A stretch of DNA of 64,000 nt from Bog-473 sp035551835 (GTDB lineage Bacteria > Actinomycetota > Acidimicrobiia > Acidimicrobiales > RAAP-2). Positions 55,459-63,732 of the stretch are shown piece after piece. The position numbers were made by a program, and so were the translations under genes. The number at the start of each line of letters is the position of its first letter. Within the stretch, counting starts at the first letter, position 1. A model generated the notes under the pieces. That model saw nothing but the letters and a program-made list of their open reading frames with translations, was not told the origin of the DNA and made no database searches. The stretch lies in assembly GCA_035551835.1 (NCBI GenBank), contig DASZMN010000099.1, positions 1 through 64,000 on the forward strand, written 5' to 3'.

Positions 55459-55494
55459 ACGAACGTCACGAACACCACGAATCGCACGAACAGC
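55459..55494 (+). repeat. Four 9-base ACGAAnnnC iterations upstream of 55517
   Basis: Four contiguous 9-base units, ACGAACGTC, ACGAACACC, ACGAATCGC and ACGAACAGC, in the 93-base gap between the SDR and the next gene. It ends 22 bases before the GTG at 55517, just ahead of the AAAAGGGGAG ribosome site. This stretch is notably more A-rich than its surroundings. It may be a binding site or decayed coding repeat. Confidence 0.75.
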
Positions 55495-55516
55495 ACGTCC
55501 AAAAGGGGAGTCCACC

Positions 55517-56227
55517 GTGTTGCTGCTTCACGAAGTGCATCAGGTCGCCGGCAAGCAAGAGGACGCCTTCGACGACGCCTACCGAGACGAGTACCTGCCG
55601 GCCCTGGCCAAGTCGGACGGCAGCCGGCTGCTCTGGTACCTGCGTCTCGCCCACGGGAGCGGACAGGCCTATACCGTCGTCACCATCACCGGGTGCCGCG
55701 ACGCCACGTCGTGGGAGCAGCTGGCCGAGCGCGTGCGAAGCGGCGACCTCGCAACGTGGTCGGCCAGGGTCGACGCCATGCGCCACGCCTGCACGGCCAA
55801 GGTCATCCGGCCCGTGTCGTGGTCACCGCTCCAAGAGCTCGACTTCGCCAGCGTGCCGGTGGACGGCGAGACCCACAAGAACTCGCTCTTCATGGAGGAC
55901 ACGGCGTGGCCGTTCGCCGGAGGGCTGCGGGCGTACCTCGACAAGGCGGGCACCCTCTACGACAACACGTTGAGCACCCAGAAGGAGGAGGGCACGGGCA
56001 TGATCGAGCTCGAGGCCGCCTTCCAGCCGGTCTTTGGGACGCACATGACGACCGAGGTGATCCTCTGGCAGCGCGTGGTCAACACGAAGGCCGTCATGTG
56101 GATGCTGGGCCACGACCTCCCGCCGGAGGCCTCGGCCCCGGGGACGTGGCTGCACGACGCCCTGGAGGTCCGCGATCGCTGGGAGAGCCGGCTGCTGCGC
56201 AGTGCGGCGTGGTCCCCATTGTTCTGA
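55517..56227 (+). CDS. NIPSNAP-like alpha-beta barrel protein, unknown function
   Basis: A 236-residue protein made of two similar ferredoxin-like halves. 'MLLLHEVHQVAGKQEDAFDD' and 'MIELEAAFQPVFGTHMTTEVI' start each half, and 'WEQLAERVRSGDLATW' is a typical helix. This looks like a fused dimeric alpha-beta barrel of the NIPSNAP kind, but there is no confident family match by eye and no known substrate. The start is GTG with AAAAGGGGAG upstream. The stop overlaps the cupin ATG by one base, so the two are co-translated. Confidence 0.75.
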   Translation: MLLLHEVHQVAGKQEDAFDDAYRDEYLPALAKSDGSRLLWYLRLAHGSGQAYTVVTITGCRDATSWEQLAERVRSGDLATWSARVDAMRHACTAKVIRPVSWSPLQELDFASVPVDGETHKNSLFMEDTAWPFAGGLRAYLDKAGTLYDNTLSTQKEEGTGMIELEAAFQPVFGTHMTTEVILWQRVVNTKAVMWMLGHDLPPEASAPGTWLHDALEVRDRWESRLLRSAAWSPLF

Positions 56228-56643
56228 TGGGCGCGGGACCGGTGGCCCACGGCTTCGACCTGACGAGAACGTTCGTGCACCTCGGCCTCGGCGCAACGGC
56301 GACGCCGCTGGCGGACTTCACCTGGTCGCGCGAAAACCTCGAGTCCTACGAAGCGCGTTTCGCGAGCGACGGCCCCGAGGGGCGGCTCGTCTGCGTGACG
56401 CCACAAGAAGCCACGTGGGACACCTGGGAACGGCATCCGGCCGGGGAAGAGGTGGTCCTTCTCATCTCGGGACGCGTGGACGTCCTGCAGCAGGTCGACG
56501 GCGCAGAGCGTGTCGTGGAGCTCCGGCCGGGCGAGGCGATGGTGAACCCGACGAACGTGTGGCACACGGCCCGGGTGCACGAGCCGGGGTCGGCGCTCTT
56601 CATCACCCCGACCGAAGGGACGGAGCACAAGCCCTTGGCCTGA
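56227..56643 (+). CDS. Small cupin-domain protein
   Basis: A 138-residue single cupin. The two motifs appear as 'GEEVVLLISGRVDVLQQVDG' and 'RPGEAMVNPTNVWHTARVHE', with a metal-type His in 'NVWHTA'. The first motif lacks the usual His pair (only 'HPAGEE'), so metal binding may be reduced. It shares a one-base overlap with the preceding NIPSNAP-like gene. A sugar isomerase, binding or dioxygenase role cannot be separated by sequence. Confidence 0.85.
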   Translation: MGAGPVAHGFDLTRTFVHLGLGATATPLADFTWSRENLESYEARFASDGPEGRLVCVTPQEATWDTWERHPAGEEVVLLISGRVDVLQQVDGAERVVELRPGEAMVNPTNVWHTARVHEPGSALFITPTEGTEHKPLA

Positions 56644-56665
56644 GGAGGTCGCGACCCGCGGTTTC

Positions 56666-57562
56666 TCAGCCCGCCGGTGCCAGTTCGTGTGGCCCCTGCG
56701 CCGGATACCCACCGGCGTCGCGGATGGCCTGGCCCCACGGCGCCAGCAGGCCGACCAACTCTGCGAACCCTTCGTCGCCGAGTGCATCGAGCATCGGGGT
56801 GCACTGCGCGTCGGTGGCCACCTCGATCGATTCGCGCAAGGCACGCCCGGCGCCGGTGAGCGCGCCGTCGGCCAGCAGTCCCCGTTCGACCAGGCGCCCC
56901 TCCGCCGCATCGAGCTGCGTGTCAGACCAGGCCCGGGTGCGGACGTAGGTGCGCAAGGGGAGGCCCCAGTAGGGCTCGGTCAGGAGACCGATCTCGGTGG
57001 CGTCGAGTCCGGTCGACGTCCAGGCCGCCGTGTGGGCGTCGCCGCGGTACTCGCGCAGCATGTCGGCCAGGCGCCACGCGTTGGCCAGCGGCTCGCCCGG
57101 AAGTCCCAGGCTCAGCAGTCCGGCGTAGAGCGGCTTGCCCTCGGGTCGCAGCGGCGCCGTCGCCCCTTCGAGAAGCTCGGTCGCCCGGGCCAACCCGCCG
57201 GGCGACGGACCGAGGATCCGCTCCAGCTGACCCACCGCGCCCCGCGTCCGCGCGGCACAGATGGTGGGCGCGTCGGCCTTGCTCCAGCCGAAGGCGACCG
57301 AGGGTACGACCGCCTCGGGGTTGAAGACGGCGAACGCGGCCGCGACCACGGCGCCAGGCACCTGACCCATGACCGAGCCCCGGCTGGTGAAATAGGCCGG
57401 GCCGTCCGGCAGCTCGACCCCGCTCGGCAACGTGGCCGGACTCGGCGAGAACCCGAGCTCGGCGTACGCGGCGTGACATTCCGGTGCGAAGTACACCTGA
57501 GCGGCCACCGGCTCGAGCACCATGGCCAGGCGCCGCGCCCGCGGATCGTGCCGTTCTGTCAT
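56666..57562 (-). CDS. SCO6745 family protein
   Basis: A 298-residue protein of the actinobacterial SCO6745 group. It starts 'RRLAMVLEPVAAQVYFAPE', has 'SVAFGWSKADAPTICAAR', 'ALANAWR'-like 'PLANAWRLADMLREYRGDAH' and 'GLDATEIGLLTEPYWGLPLR', and the C-terminal half resembles a winged helix. Function is not established. It lies 51 bases downstream of the P450 gene on the same strand and is probably in the same unit. The ATG at 57562 is preferred over the in-frame start nine codons upstream. Confidence 0.87.
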   Translation of the reverse strand: MTERHDPRARRLAMVLEPVAAQVYFAPECHAAYAELGFSPSPATLPSGVELPDGPAYFTSRGSVMGQVPGAVVAAAFAVFNPEAVVPSVAFGWSKADAPTICAARTRGAVGQLERILGPSPGGLARATELLEGATAPLRPEGKPLYAGLLSLGLPGEPLANAWRLADMLREYRGDAHTAAWTSTGLDATEIGLLTEPYWGLPLRTYVRTRAWSDTQLDAAEGRLVERGLLADGALTGAGRALRESIEVATDAQCTPMLDALGDEGFAELVGLLAPWGQAIRDAGGYPAQGPHELAPAG

Positions 57563-57613
57563 GGCGAAGACCTTCGGTCCCCGGTCCACGCGACGCCGTG
57601 GGACCGCAAGGTT

Positions 57614-58849
57614 CTATGCCCTGGTGAACCGCATCGGGAAGTGATCGATCGAACGGATGCCCGGCGTGTACACCAGTGTGTGCTCCGGCTCGATCTCGTA
57701 GTCGGGAATGCGCTTGTGCCACTCGCGCAGGGCAACGCGCAGCTCCATGCGGGCCAGGTGCGAGCCGAGGCAGCGGTGAATGCCACCACCGAAGGCGATA
57801 TGCGGGTTGACGTCGCGATCCCAACGCACGACGTCGCTGTCGGGGAACTCGGCCTCGTCGCAATTGGCCGAGCCGATCATGACCATGATCTGGTCGCCCG
57901 ACTGCACCGGGCAGCCGCCCAGCTCGGTGTCCTGCACGGCTACCCGCGCGATCCCCATCACGGGCGTCTCCCAGCGCAGCATCTCTTCGATTGCGTTCGG
58001 AATGAGCGAGGGGTCCTCGACCAGCTGTCGTCGCTGCTCTGGGTGCTGGGCCAGGAAGGCGTACATGCAGTCGAGAGTCGCCGTCACGGTGTCGAGGCCG
58101 GCGATCAGGAACAGGAAGCAGATGTCCAAGATGTCGTTGCGGCTCAGGCGGTCGCCCTCGACCTCGGCGTCGAGGAACATCGACAGCAGGTCGTCGCGTC
58201 GCTCCACCTCGCGGAGGTCCAAGATCTCGTTGAAGTAGTCGTAGACCGAGTCCGCTGTCTTCTGCTGGTAAGCGACCGCTTCCTTGGAGCCGTAGAGCTT
58301 GCCCGTCTCATGGTCGGGCCGGATGATGCCGTCCTTCATCTTCACGAAGCGATCGAGCTCCTCGAGCGGCAGGCCGAGTAGCGTCAGGAACACCTGCGAC
58401 GGGAACGGGACGGAAAACTCCTTGCCGAAGTCGACCTCGCCTCTCTCGATGAACTGATCGATCAGGTGGTTCACGAGCGCCGAGACCTCCTCGTCCATCG
58501 CCGCCATCTTGCGCGGGGCGAAGATCGGGTCGAGCAGCTTGCGGAACTTCTTGTGTTCGGGCGGGTCGATCTGCAGGGGGATCATCGGACGCTTGTTCTT
58601 CAGGTCGACCGCGTCCATGTTGGAAGAGAAGACGTCGGGCTGCCGAAGCGCCGTCATGATGTCTTCCTTCTTCGTCAGCAGGACGCCCCGGGCCCCGCTC
58701 GGCATGTCGATGGTCATGACCGGCATGTCCGCGCGCAGGGCCTGGAAGACGGGCTGGGGGTTCGCCGCCATTTCGGGGTCCATGCCCCCCATCGGGTTCT
58801 CCCCATAGCCGCCGCCAGCGACCTCTTCGGTTTGCGTTTCGGTTTCCAT
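57614..58849 (-). CDS. Cytochrome P450
   Basis: A 411-residue bacterial class I P450. The I-helix oxygen-activation motif is 'AGLDTV', the ExxR motif is 'EEMLRWE', and the heme-binding loop is 'FGGGIHRCLG' with the axial Cys. 'IDPPEHKKFRKLL' is the usual N-terminal helix C segment. Redox partners (ferredoxin, reductase) are not in the window. The ATG at 58849 has a strong AGGAGGAACG site. It follows the TetR gene by 17 bases, so local regulation by that repressor is expected. Substrate unknown; steroid, fatty-acid and terpene hydroxylases share this layout. Confidence 0.95.
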   Translation of the reverse strand: METETQTEEVAGGGYGENPMGGMDPEMAANPQPVFQALRADMPVMTIDMPSGARGVLLTKKEDIMTALRQPDVFSSNMDAVDLKNKRPMIPLQIDPPEHKKFRKLLDPIFAPRKMAAMDEEVSALVNHLIDQFIERGEVDFGKEFSVPFPSQVFLTLLGLPLEELDRFVKMKDGIIRPDHETGKLYGSKEAVAYQQKTADSVYDYFNEILDLREVERRDDLLSMFLDAEVEGDRLSRNDILDICFLFLIAGLDTVTATLDCMYAFLAQHPEQRRQLVEDPSLIPNAIEEMLRWETPVMGIARVAVQDTELGGCPVQSGDQIMVMIGSANCDEAEFPDSDVVRWDRDVNPHIAFGGGIHRCLGSHLARMELRVALREWHKRIPDYEIEPEHTLVYTPGIRSIDHFPMRFTRA

Positions 58850-58866
58850 TTCGTTCCTCCTGGTAC

Positions 58867-59466
58867 TCAGATCTGCAAGATTCGGCTCAGGGAATGCACG
58901 AGTGAGGTCTCGTCCGATTCGGGAATGATCCAGCTCGACGCAAAGAGGCGGACGATGACGTCGGCCAGTTGGTCACGGTCGAGCTCGCCCGCTTTGACCG
59001 CGGGCACCGTGTCCAGCGCGTCGCCCAGGCGCCCGATGAGTTCGCCGCGCAACGCCGGCAGGTGGTCGAGCAGGTAGCTCAGGACGAAGCCGGGCTCGGA
59101 CTCGAAGAGGCGACGGGCCGGGTGGTTGCGGATGAAGTCGAAGGCGTAGCCGACGAAGGCGCCGATGCGAGCCTCGGGCTCGTGCACCGAGTCCAGAACC
59201 TCGTCGAGTCCGGCACTGAACCGGGCCTCGTCGTAGTCGGCCGCCGCGGCGAGGACGTGGACCAGGCTCGGGAAGTAGCGGTACAGGGTGCCCCGCGCCA
59301 CGCCGGCGGCGTCCGCGATCTGCGCCATGCCCAGGCGCTGCACACCCTGCCGGCCGATCAGGCCGAGGGCGGCGATGAGGATGCGCTCTTCGGTCGGATT
59401 GAACGTCCGCGCCGCGAAGGTCTCTGAACTGAGCTCCCCGCCCGACGTGGCCAACGTCACGGTCAT
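58867..59466 (-). CDS. TetR family transcriptional regulator
   Basis: A 199-residue regulator. The DNA-binding helix-turn-helix is 'QIADAAGVARGTLYRYFPS' at about residues 48-66, preceded by 'ERILIAALGLIGRQGVQRLG'. The C-terminal all-helical domain would bind a ligand. It is transcribed into the P450 and SCO6745 genes, so it likely controls them and itself; a perfect short palindrome lies just upstream of its ATG. Confidence 0.93.
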   Translation of the reverse strand: MTVTLATSGGELSSETFAARTFNPTEERILIAALGLIGRQGVQRLGMAQIADAAGVARGTLYRYFPSLVHVLAAAADYDEARFSAGLDEVLDSVHEPEARIGAFVGYAFDFIRNHPARRLFESEPGFVLSYLLDHLPALRGELIGRLGDALDTVPAVKAGELDRDQLADVIVRLFASSWIIPESDETSLVHSLSRILQI

Positions 59467-59480
59467 TGCTGCACATGTTA

Positions 59481-59493
59481 GACACTTTGTGTC
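59481..59493. promoter_or_regulatory. Palindromic operator candidate upstream of tetR
   Basis: GACAC-TTT-GTGTC, a perfect inverted repeat, centred about 21 bases ahead of the tetR ATG at 59466. A second related half-site, TTTTGTCTC, follows at about 59496-59504. The position suits TetR autorepression and control of the following P450 gene. Binding is not demonstrated. Confidence 0.55.
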
Positions 59494-59581
59494 CCTTTTG
59501 TCTCATCGCGCTGACCCTCCCGATCGCCCGACAAGGCAGCGCCCAGGGGATGCCGCCCCGCCGCGCCCCCAGAGGCCCGAC

Positions 59582-62125
59582 TCAGACGGAGGACGACCGG
59601 GGCCGGCGCCATCGCCGCGCCAGAAGCCACGGCACCAGGACCAGGGCAGCCAGCGCCAAGACCCCCACAACGGTGAGGAAGTCGCCCAGGTAGTCCGCGC
59701 CCGACCGGCCGTAGGTCAGGCTCACGTCATGACTCGTCGGCACGACCACCATGAGATTCGGCGTCACCCGGTAGGGCCCGTCTGCGCCGCTGGCGTGCCA
59801 GTTGGGGAAGTAGGACACCTTGACCAGGACCGGCGTGCCCAGCTTGGACACGTGGAAGCTGACCGAGGTATCGGTCTGGGCGACGTCGCTCACCTTCGTG
59901 CTCGCGACCGGCTTGACCGGGGGACGGGTGTCACCGACCGCTGTGCGCGGCCAGCTGGCGGGACCGTCCTGTGCCAGCTCGACGTTCCAGCGGATCGGAT
60001 GGTCGTACCAGGCCAGTGACTGGTCGAGCCAGCCCGAGGGTGCGGGGTCGACACCCGAGAGCACGGCCGGCTCGTTCTGCAATGGGGTCACCAGACCGGA
60101 GTCCTTCACGAGATAGATCTCCCACGTCGTGTGGGTCAGGACGCCGCTGTAGCTGTAGGTCCAGGGGCCGGACTTGGCCACCAGCTGCAGCGATGGATCT
60201 GCGGCGGCCTGCTGTTCGACCTCGGGCGTCTCGGCCAGGAAGTACTTCACCCCGAGCAGCTGGAGGTGCTGCACCCCCAGCGCCACGTCGACGGGCCCGT
60301 AGGGCAGGCCCACTTCGGGCTCGGACGGGCCCTCGGACATCTCGGCCTGGTTGATGAAGTGATACGGCGTCGTCGCCGAGGACTCGAACAGCAGCCCTTC
60401 CATCGAGTCGATGCAGCCGTTCGTCCAGTACGGCAGGAGCATGAGGGCTTCGGGGGTGCCGAAGCGGTTCTCGCTCTCGCTGTACTCCCACATGGCGCGG
60501 CCGCACCCGTAGCGCTTGCCCACCGTCTCCATTGCTTGGATGACGCCGCGGTATTCCGTATACGAGCTCTGACCCTCGTACCCCGTGTAGTTGTACGACG
60601 ACCAGTTCGTCACCTCGTTGGGCCCCAGATGGACGGGACCCCATGAGCTCGAGGACACGAAGGGCGGGACGACCACCACGAGCACTGCGAGCAGACCAAC
60701 CACCGCGCCGCTCACCACCGCCGGCCCCCAGCGCGGCGTCCGTGGCGGGGGCGGAACGTAGGTCTCGTAGGGCGCCCGCTCCGTCGGGCCCGATCCGGCC
60801 CCGACCCCGAATCGCGCCCCACCCTCAACATCGCCGGCGCCCTCACCCACATCGGAGACACCCGGCGCGGCGACCCAACCCGGATCGCCGAAAGAGGCCT
60901 CGTAGCGCTCCCAGCGCTGCAGTCGGGCCCGGCGCCAGGCCCGCGCCACCAAGATGCAGCCCACCCCGAACGTCCAACCCGCCATCAAATACACGGAGAT
61001 GAACCACATCGGAAGGAGCCGGACGTTGTAGAGGCTGCCCTGCGGGTCGAACACCTCGGCCAGGGCGAAGGCGGCGCCCAGTGCCGTCACCGTGAGCCCG
61101 AAGCGGCTTCGCAGCGCGATCGCCATGAGGACGCCCACGCCGGCGATGATGAGGGCCCAGGTGTCGGCCTCGGGGAACAGCTGGTTCAGATACGTCGTCA
61201 GATTCGTGTACCCCATCGACGTCGCGTAGGCGCGCTCGAGACCGAAGGGCACGAGCCAGAACGCGGAGAGCAGCAGGCCGGTGCCGACGGTCGATCCGGC
61301 GCGCCACAACGTGCGCGCCCTCGGCACCTGTTCCTGCGCCCGGTCGCCGCGCCACAAACGCAGCGCGGTGTCGGCGATCCCCCACCGGGCCGGCAACAGC
61401 TCGATCACCGTGAGCACCGCCGCGCCCCCCAGCGCGTAGAGCCCCGGCACGATGTGGGAAAGGATGCACCCGGCCAGCACGACGGCCGCCCAGACTCGGT
61501 GCCGGCCCTCGCGCACCGCCGCTGCGAACAGGCCCAGGAACAAGACGGACAGCGCCAGGCTGAACGAGAAGGCGTACTCGCCCGCCAGCGTCGAGAAGAG
61601 GTTGCCGCCGTAGATCGTGAACGTGTAGTCGAAGAGGAACGGGAGCGTGGCGGCCGCCAACAAGGTCGGGATGGGCGGGCGGAGCCGGAAGAAGCGGCCG
61701 CACGCCCACGCCGCGACGGGGAGCATGACCGACCCCGCGATGGTGCCGAGCTTGAATGCCACGTCGTAGGGGATGACCCACGAGCCGACGGCGACGAAGA
61801 AGTCGGGCAGCGTGAAGTAGAAGGTGTAGAGGGGGAAGCCGTCGTACCAACCGGGATCCCAGCCCGTGATGTGCCCGTGGCTGATCAGCGACCTCAGGTA
61901 CCAGGGCATCGCGATGTGCGCGCCCGTGTCGCCGCCCGTCGTCGTCGTGTTGGTGAAGAGCAGGCTCGGGTGGAGCTGCGAAAGCGTCACCACGATCACG
62001 GCGGCGATCGTGACGAAGGTGATGGCTCCGGGCACCCACCACCAGGCCGCCCGACGGCGGGACCGGCGCGGCGGGGGTGGTGGCGGCTCGCGCACCGCCA
62101 CCGAACGATCCTGCACGCTCACCAT
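59582..62125 (-). CDS. Large polytopic membrane protein, PTPS-related domain
   Basis: A 847-residue membrane protein. About eleven to twelve helices are expected from residue 22 to about 500, with the family-typical 'GGDTGAHIAMPWYLR' and 'GWYDGFPLYTFYFTLPDFF' after helix 1. A large soluble extracytoplasmic domain (about 520-815) is followed by one more helix and a basic end. The layout matches the 6-pyruvoyl-tetrahydropterin-synthase-related membrane family (PF10131), close to GT-C glycosyltransferases, so a role in envelope glycan transfer is plausible. Start GTG/ATG choices between 62155 and 62125 are open; 62125 is used. It has no recognisable partner genes. Confidence 0.83.
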   Translation of the reverse strand: MVSVQDRSVAVREPPPPPPRRSRRRAAWWWVPGAITFVTIAAVIVVTLSQLHPSLLFTNTTTTGGDTGAHIAMPWYLRSLISHGHITGWDPGWYDGFPLYTFYFTLPDFFVAVGSWVIPYDVAFKLGTIAGSVMLPVAAWACGRFFRLRPPIPTLLAAATLPFLFDYTFTIYGGNLFSTLAGEYAFSFSLALSVLFLGLFAAAVREGRHRVWAAVVLAGCILSHIVPGLYALGGAAVLTVIELLPARWGIADTALRLWRGDRAQEQVPRARTLWRAGSTVGTGLLLSAFWLVPFGLERAYATSMGYTNLTTYLNQLFPEADTWALIIAGVGVLMAIALRSRFGLTVTALGAAFALAEVFDPQGSLYNVRLLPMWFISVYLMAGWTFGVGCILVARAWRRARLQRWERYEASFGDPGWVAAPGVSDVGEGAGDVEGGARFGVGAGSGPTERAPYETYVPPPPRTPRWGPAVVSGAVVGLLAVLVVVVPPFVSSSSWGPVHLGPNEVTNWSSYNYTGYEGQSSYTEYRGVIQAMETVGKRYGCGRAMWEYSESENRFGTPEALMLLPYWTNGCIDSMEGLLFESSATTPYHFINQAEMSEGPSEPEVGLPYGPVDVALGVQHLQLLGVKYFLAETPEVEQQAAADPSLQLVAKSGPWTYSYSGVLTHTTWEIYLVKDSGLVTPLQNEPAVLSGVDPAPSGWLDQSLAWYDHPIRWNVELAQDGPASWPRTAVGDTRPPVKPVASTKVSDVAQTDTSVSFHVSKLGTPVLVKVSYFPNWHASGADGPYRVTPNLMVVVPTSHDVSLTYGRSGADYLGDFLTVVGVLALAALVLVPWLLARRWRRPRSSSV

Positions 62126-62341
62126 GCCGGAATCGGGCCCTTTAGGTGCACGCAACCGAGCGTGATCCCACGCGGACGGTGAAGTCCGGCGCCCCGGGGT
62201 CGTTCGGCCACATTGCGGCTTACGTTATCGGCCGCCCTTCGGATTCTGGGATCGGGTCAGGCCACCGCGCCGGGTCGGGACACGTCGTTCCGGCGGCCCT
62301 GACCTGGGACGGCCCAAGCGCCCGCTCGGGAGCCGGGTGCT

Positions 62342-62644
62342 TCAGCTCGCCTCGCCGCGCTGGGTCAGCCGAGGCTCGTACTCATCGGCGTCGAGGCCGC
62401 GCAGCAGCGGAGTGAAGACCGGCGGCTGGTCGCCGACCTCGGGAGCCCACAGGGAGTCGATGGTCACGGCCGCCCGGCGCAGCGAGCGACGTAGGTGCTC
62501 GCGCCGCGCTCCGCCGTTCTCCGAGTCGAAGTAGTAGGCCAACCCGAAGCCGAAGCCGGAAGCCAAGAGTCGCCCCGTTGTTCGCTGCGCCCGCCGTGCG
62601 TGCCTGATAGCTGAACTGATGAGTTCCTGCCCTGTGTCGTGCAT
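62342..62644 (-). CDS. Small protein of unknown function (YtxH-like segment)
   Basis: A 100-residue protein. A Gly-rich short hydrophobic stretch, 'LLASGFGFGLAYYFDSENG', is followed by an Arg-rich helix 'REHLRRSLRRAAVTID'; this recalls the YtxH-type 'GaxxxYxFDPexGrrRR' pattern of actinobacteria. The C-terminus is acidic and Pro-containing. The ATG at 62644 has GAAGGG about 8 bases upstream. No function can be assigned. Confidence 0.65.
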   Translation of the reverse strand: MHDTGQELISSAIRHARRAQRTTGRLLASGFGFGLAYYFDSENGGARREHLRRSLRRAAVTIDSLWAPEVGDQPPVFTPLLRGLDADEYEPRLTQRGEAS

Positions 62645-62823
62645 GCCCCGCCCTTCTCACAGTGACCTACCCCGACTCGCGACGACGAAACCCCTGTATT
62701 GGGCGGTGTTCCTGGCGCTGGCGCTTTCAATCCCGATTTCACCCAATGTGGGTGGCCCCATCTGGGGTGTCAGTGGCACTCGCGGTCGCTCGGGTCCGTT
62801 CTCGATCCCCGAGCGCGACCGAC

Positions 62824-62842
62824 GGCGCCCACTGCGGGCGCC
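62824..62842. terminator. Strong GC stem-loop downstream of SHOCT gene
   Basis: GGCGCCC, loop ACTGC, GGGCGCC: a perfect 7-base stem about 50 bases after the stop (62895) of the minus-strand SHOCT gene, within a 250-base gap that otherwise holds nothing I can identify. No T-run follows on either strand, so termination is only a guess. Confidence 0.35.
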
Positions 62843-62894
62843 GCCTCGTCACCGATCCATCGGTCGAGACCGACGATTGGTCGCCCCCCGGGCG

Positions 62895-63185
62895 TCAGGA
62901 CATCTCGGCGAGGATCTTGGTTTTCTGCGTGGTGAACTCTTCTTCGGTCAGGATGCCCTGGTCCTTCAAGTTGGCGAGCTCCTTGAGCTTGTTGATGAGG
63001 TCATCCGAGCTCGGCGCAGTCGCCTCACTCGGCGCCGGCGCGGCGCTCTGCTCGGCCTGATCCTGTTGCGCAGCGAGCTTCTGTTGTTGGTGCTGGCCGA
63101 CCTTGCCAGCAACCACGGAGGCCGTGCCGGCAATCACCGCCGTCCGACCCACTGTCCGCAACACCGGACGTCGTCGCAAAGGCAT
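62895..63185 (-). CDS. SHOCT domain protein with N-terminal membrane-like segment
   Basis: A 96-residue protein. A basic start and weak hydrophobic stretch ('VGRTAVIAGTASVVAG') are followed by a Gln/Ala linker. The C-terminal SHOCT domain, 'LINKLKELANLKDQGILTEE' then 'EFTTQKTKIL', spans about residues 62-94. SHOCT domains occur at the ends of diverse small proteins and may mediate oligomer formation. The ATG at 63185 has AAAGGAG upstream. It is the middle of a run of small genes to the window end. Confidence 0.85.
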   Translation of the reverse strand: MPLRRRPVLRTVGRTAVIAGTASVVAGKVGQHQQQKLAAQQDQAEQSAAPAPSEATAPSSDDLINKLKELANLKDQGILTEEEFTTQKTKILAEMS

Positions 63186-63260
63186 GGTGTGCTCCTTTCC
63201 TCTTCTCTCAGTTCTTCTTGCGATTCTTCTTGCGATCTCTATTGGGTCCGTACGTGAGAC

Positions 63261-63689
63261 TCAGCCCTTGAGCGCCGCGGCCAGGTCCGCCAGCGCCGAC
63301 TCGACCAGCTCGGCCGGGATGCGCGCCGTGTCGACGACGACGCCCCCCGACGCCCGCACCGCCTCGACCAGTGGCGTCGCCCACAGGTCCTCCCACACGA
63401 TGACCAGCGCCGAGTTGCCCGGCGGGAGCTGATCGGCCACGTGGTCCAGGTCCTCGTCGTTGATGAGGCCGCCCACCTCGCCGTCGAGGTCGCCGAAGGC
63501 CGCCAGCTCGTCGCGCTGGTCGAACTCGAGACTGACGGTGTCGCCCGTCTCGCTCTTGCCTAGGAACACCAGGTCGAGGACGCGCACCGTGCCGTTCGAC
63601 ACGAGCTTCTCGACCTCGGGGGCGATGCCGCCGCTGAAGCGGTTGCCCGGAAAGGCGATCACGGTGTAGCTGACCGGTCCTAGCGTCAT
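63261..63689 (-). CDS. DUF6325 family protein
   Basis: A 142-residue protein of the DUF6325 kind. It starts 'GPVSYTVIAFPGNRFSGGIAP', has 'LVSNGTVRVLDLVFLGKSE' and ends with an 'ALVIVWEDLWATPLVEAVR' segment. Family members are commonly next to SHOCT proteins, as here, and no function is known. A good ribosome site (GAGGAGG) precedes the ATG at 63689. Confidence 0.85.
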   Translation of the reverse strand: MTLGPVSYTVIAFPGNRFSGGIAPEVEKLVSNGTVRVLDLVFLGKSETGDTVSLEFDQRDELAAFGDLDGEVGGLINDEDLDHVADQLPPGNSALVIVWEDLWATPLVEAVRASGGVVVDTARIPAELVESALADLAAALKG

Positions 63690-63732
63690 GGGGACCTCCT
63701 CATGGGTGTACGCGTCGTCATGGACAGCCCGT

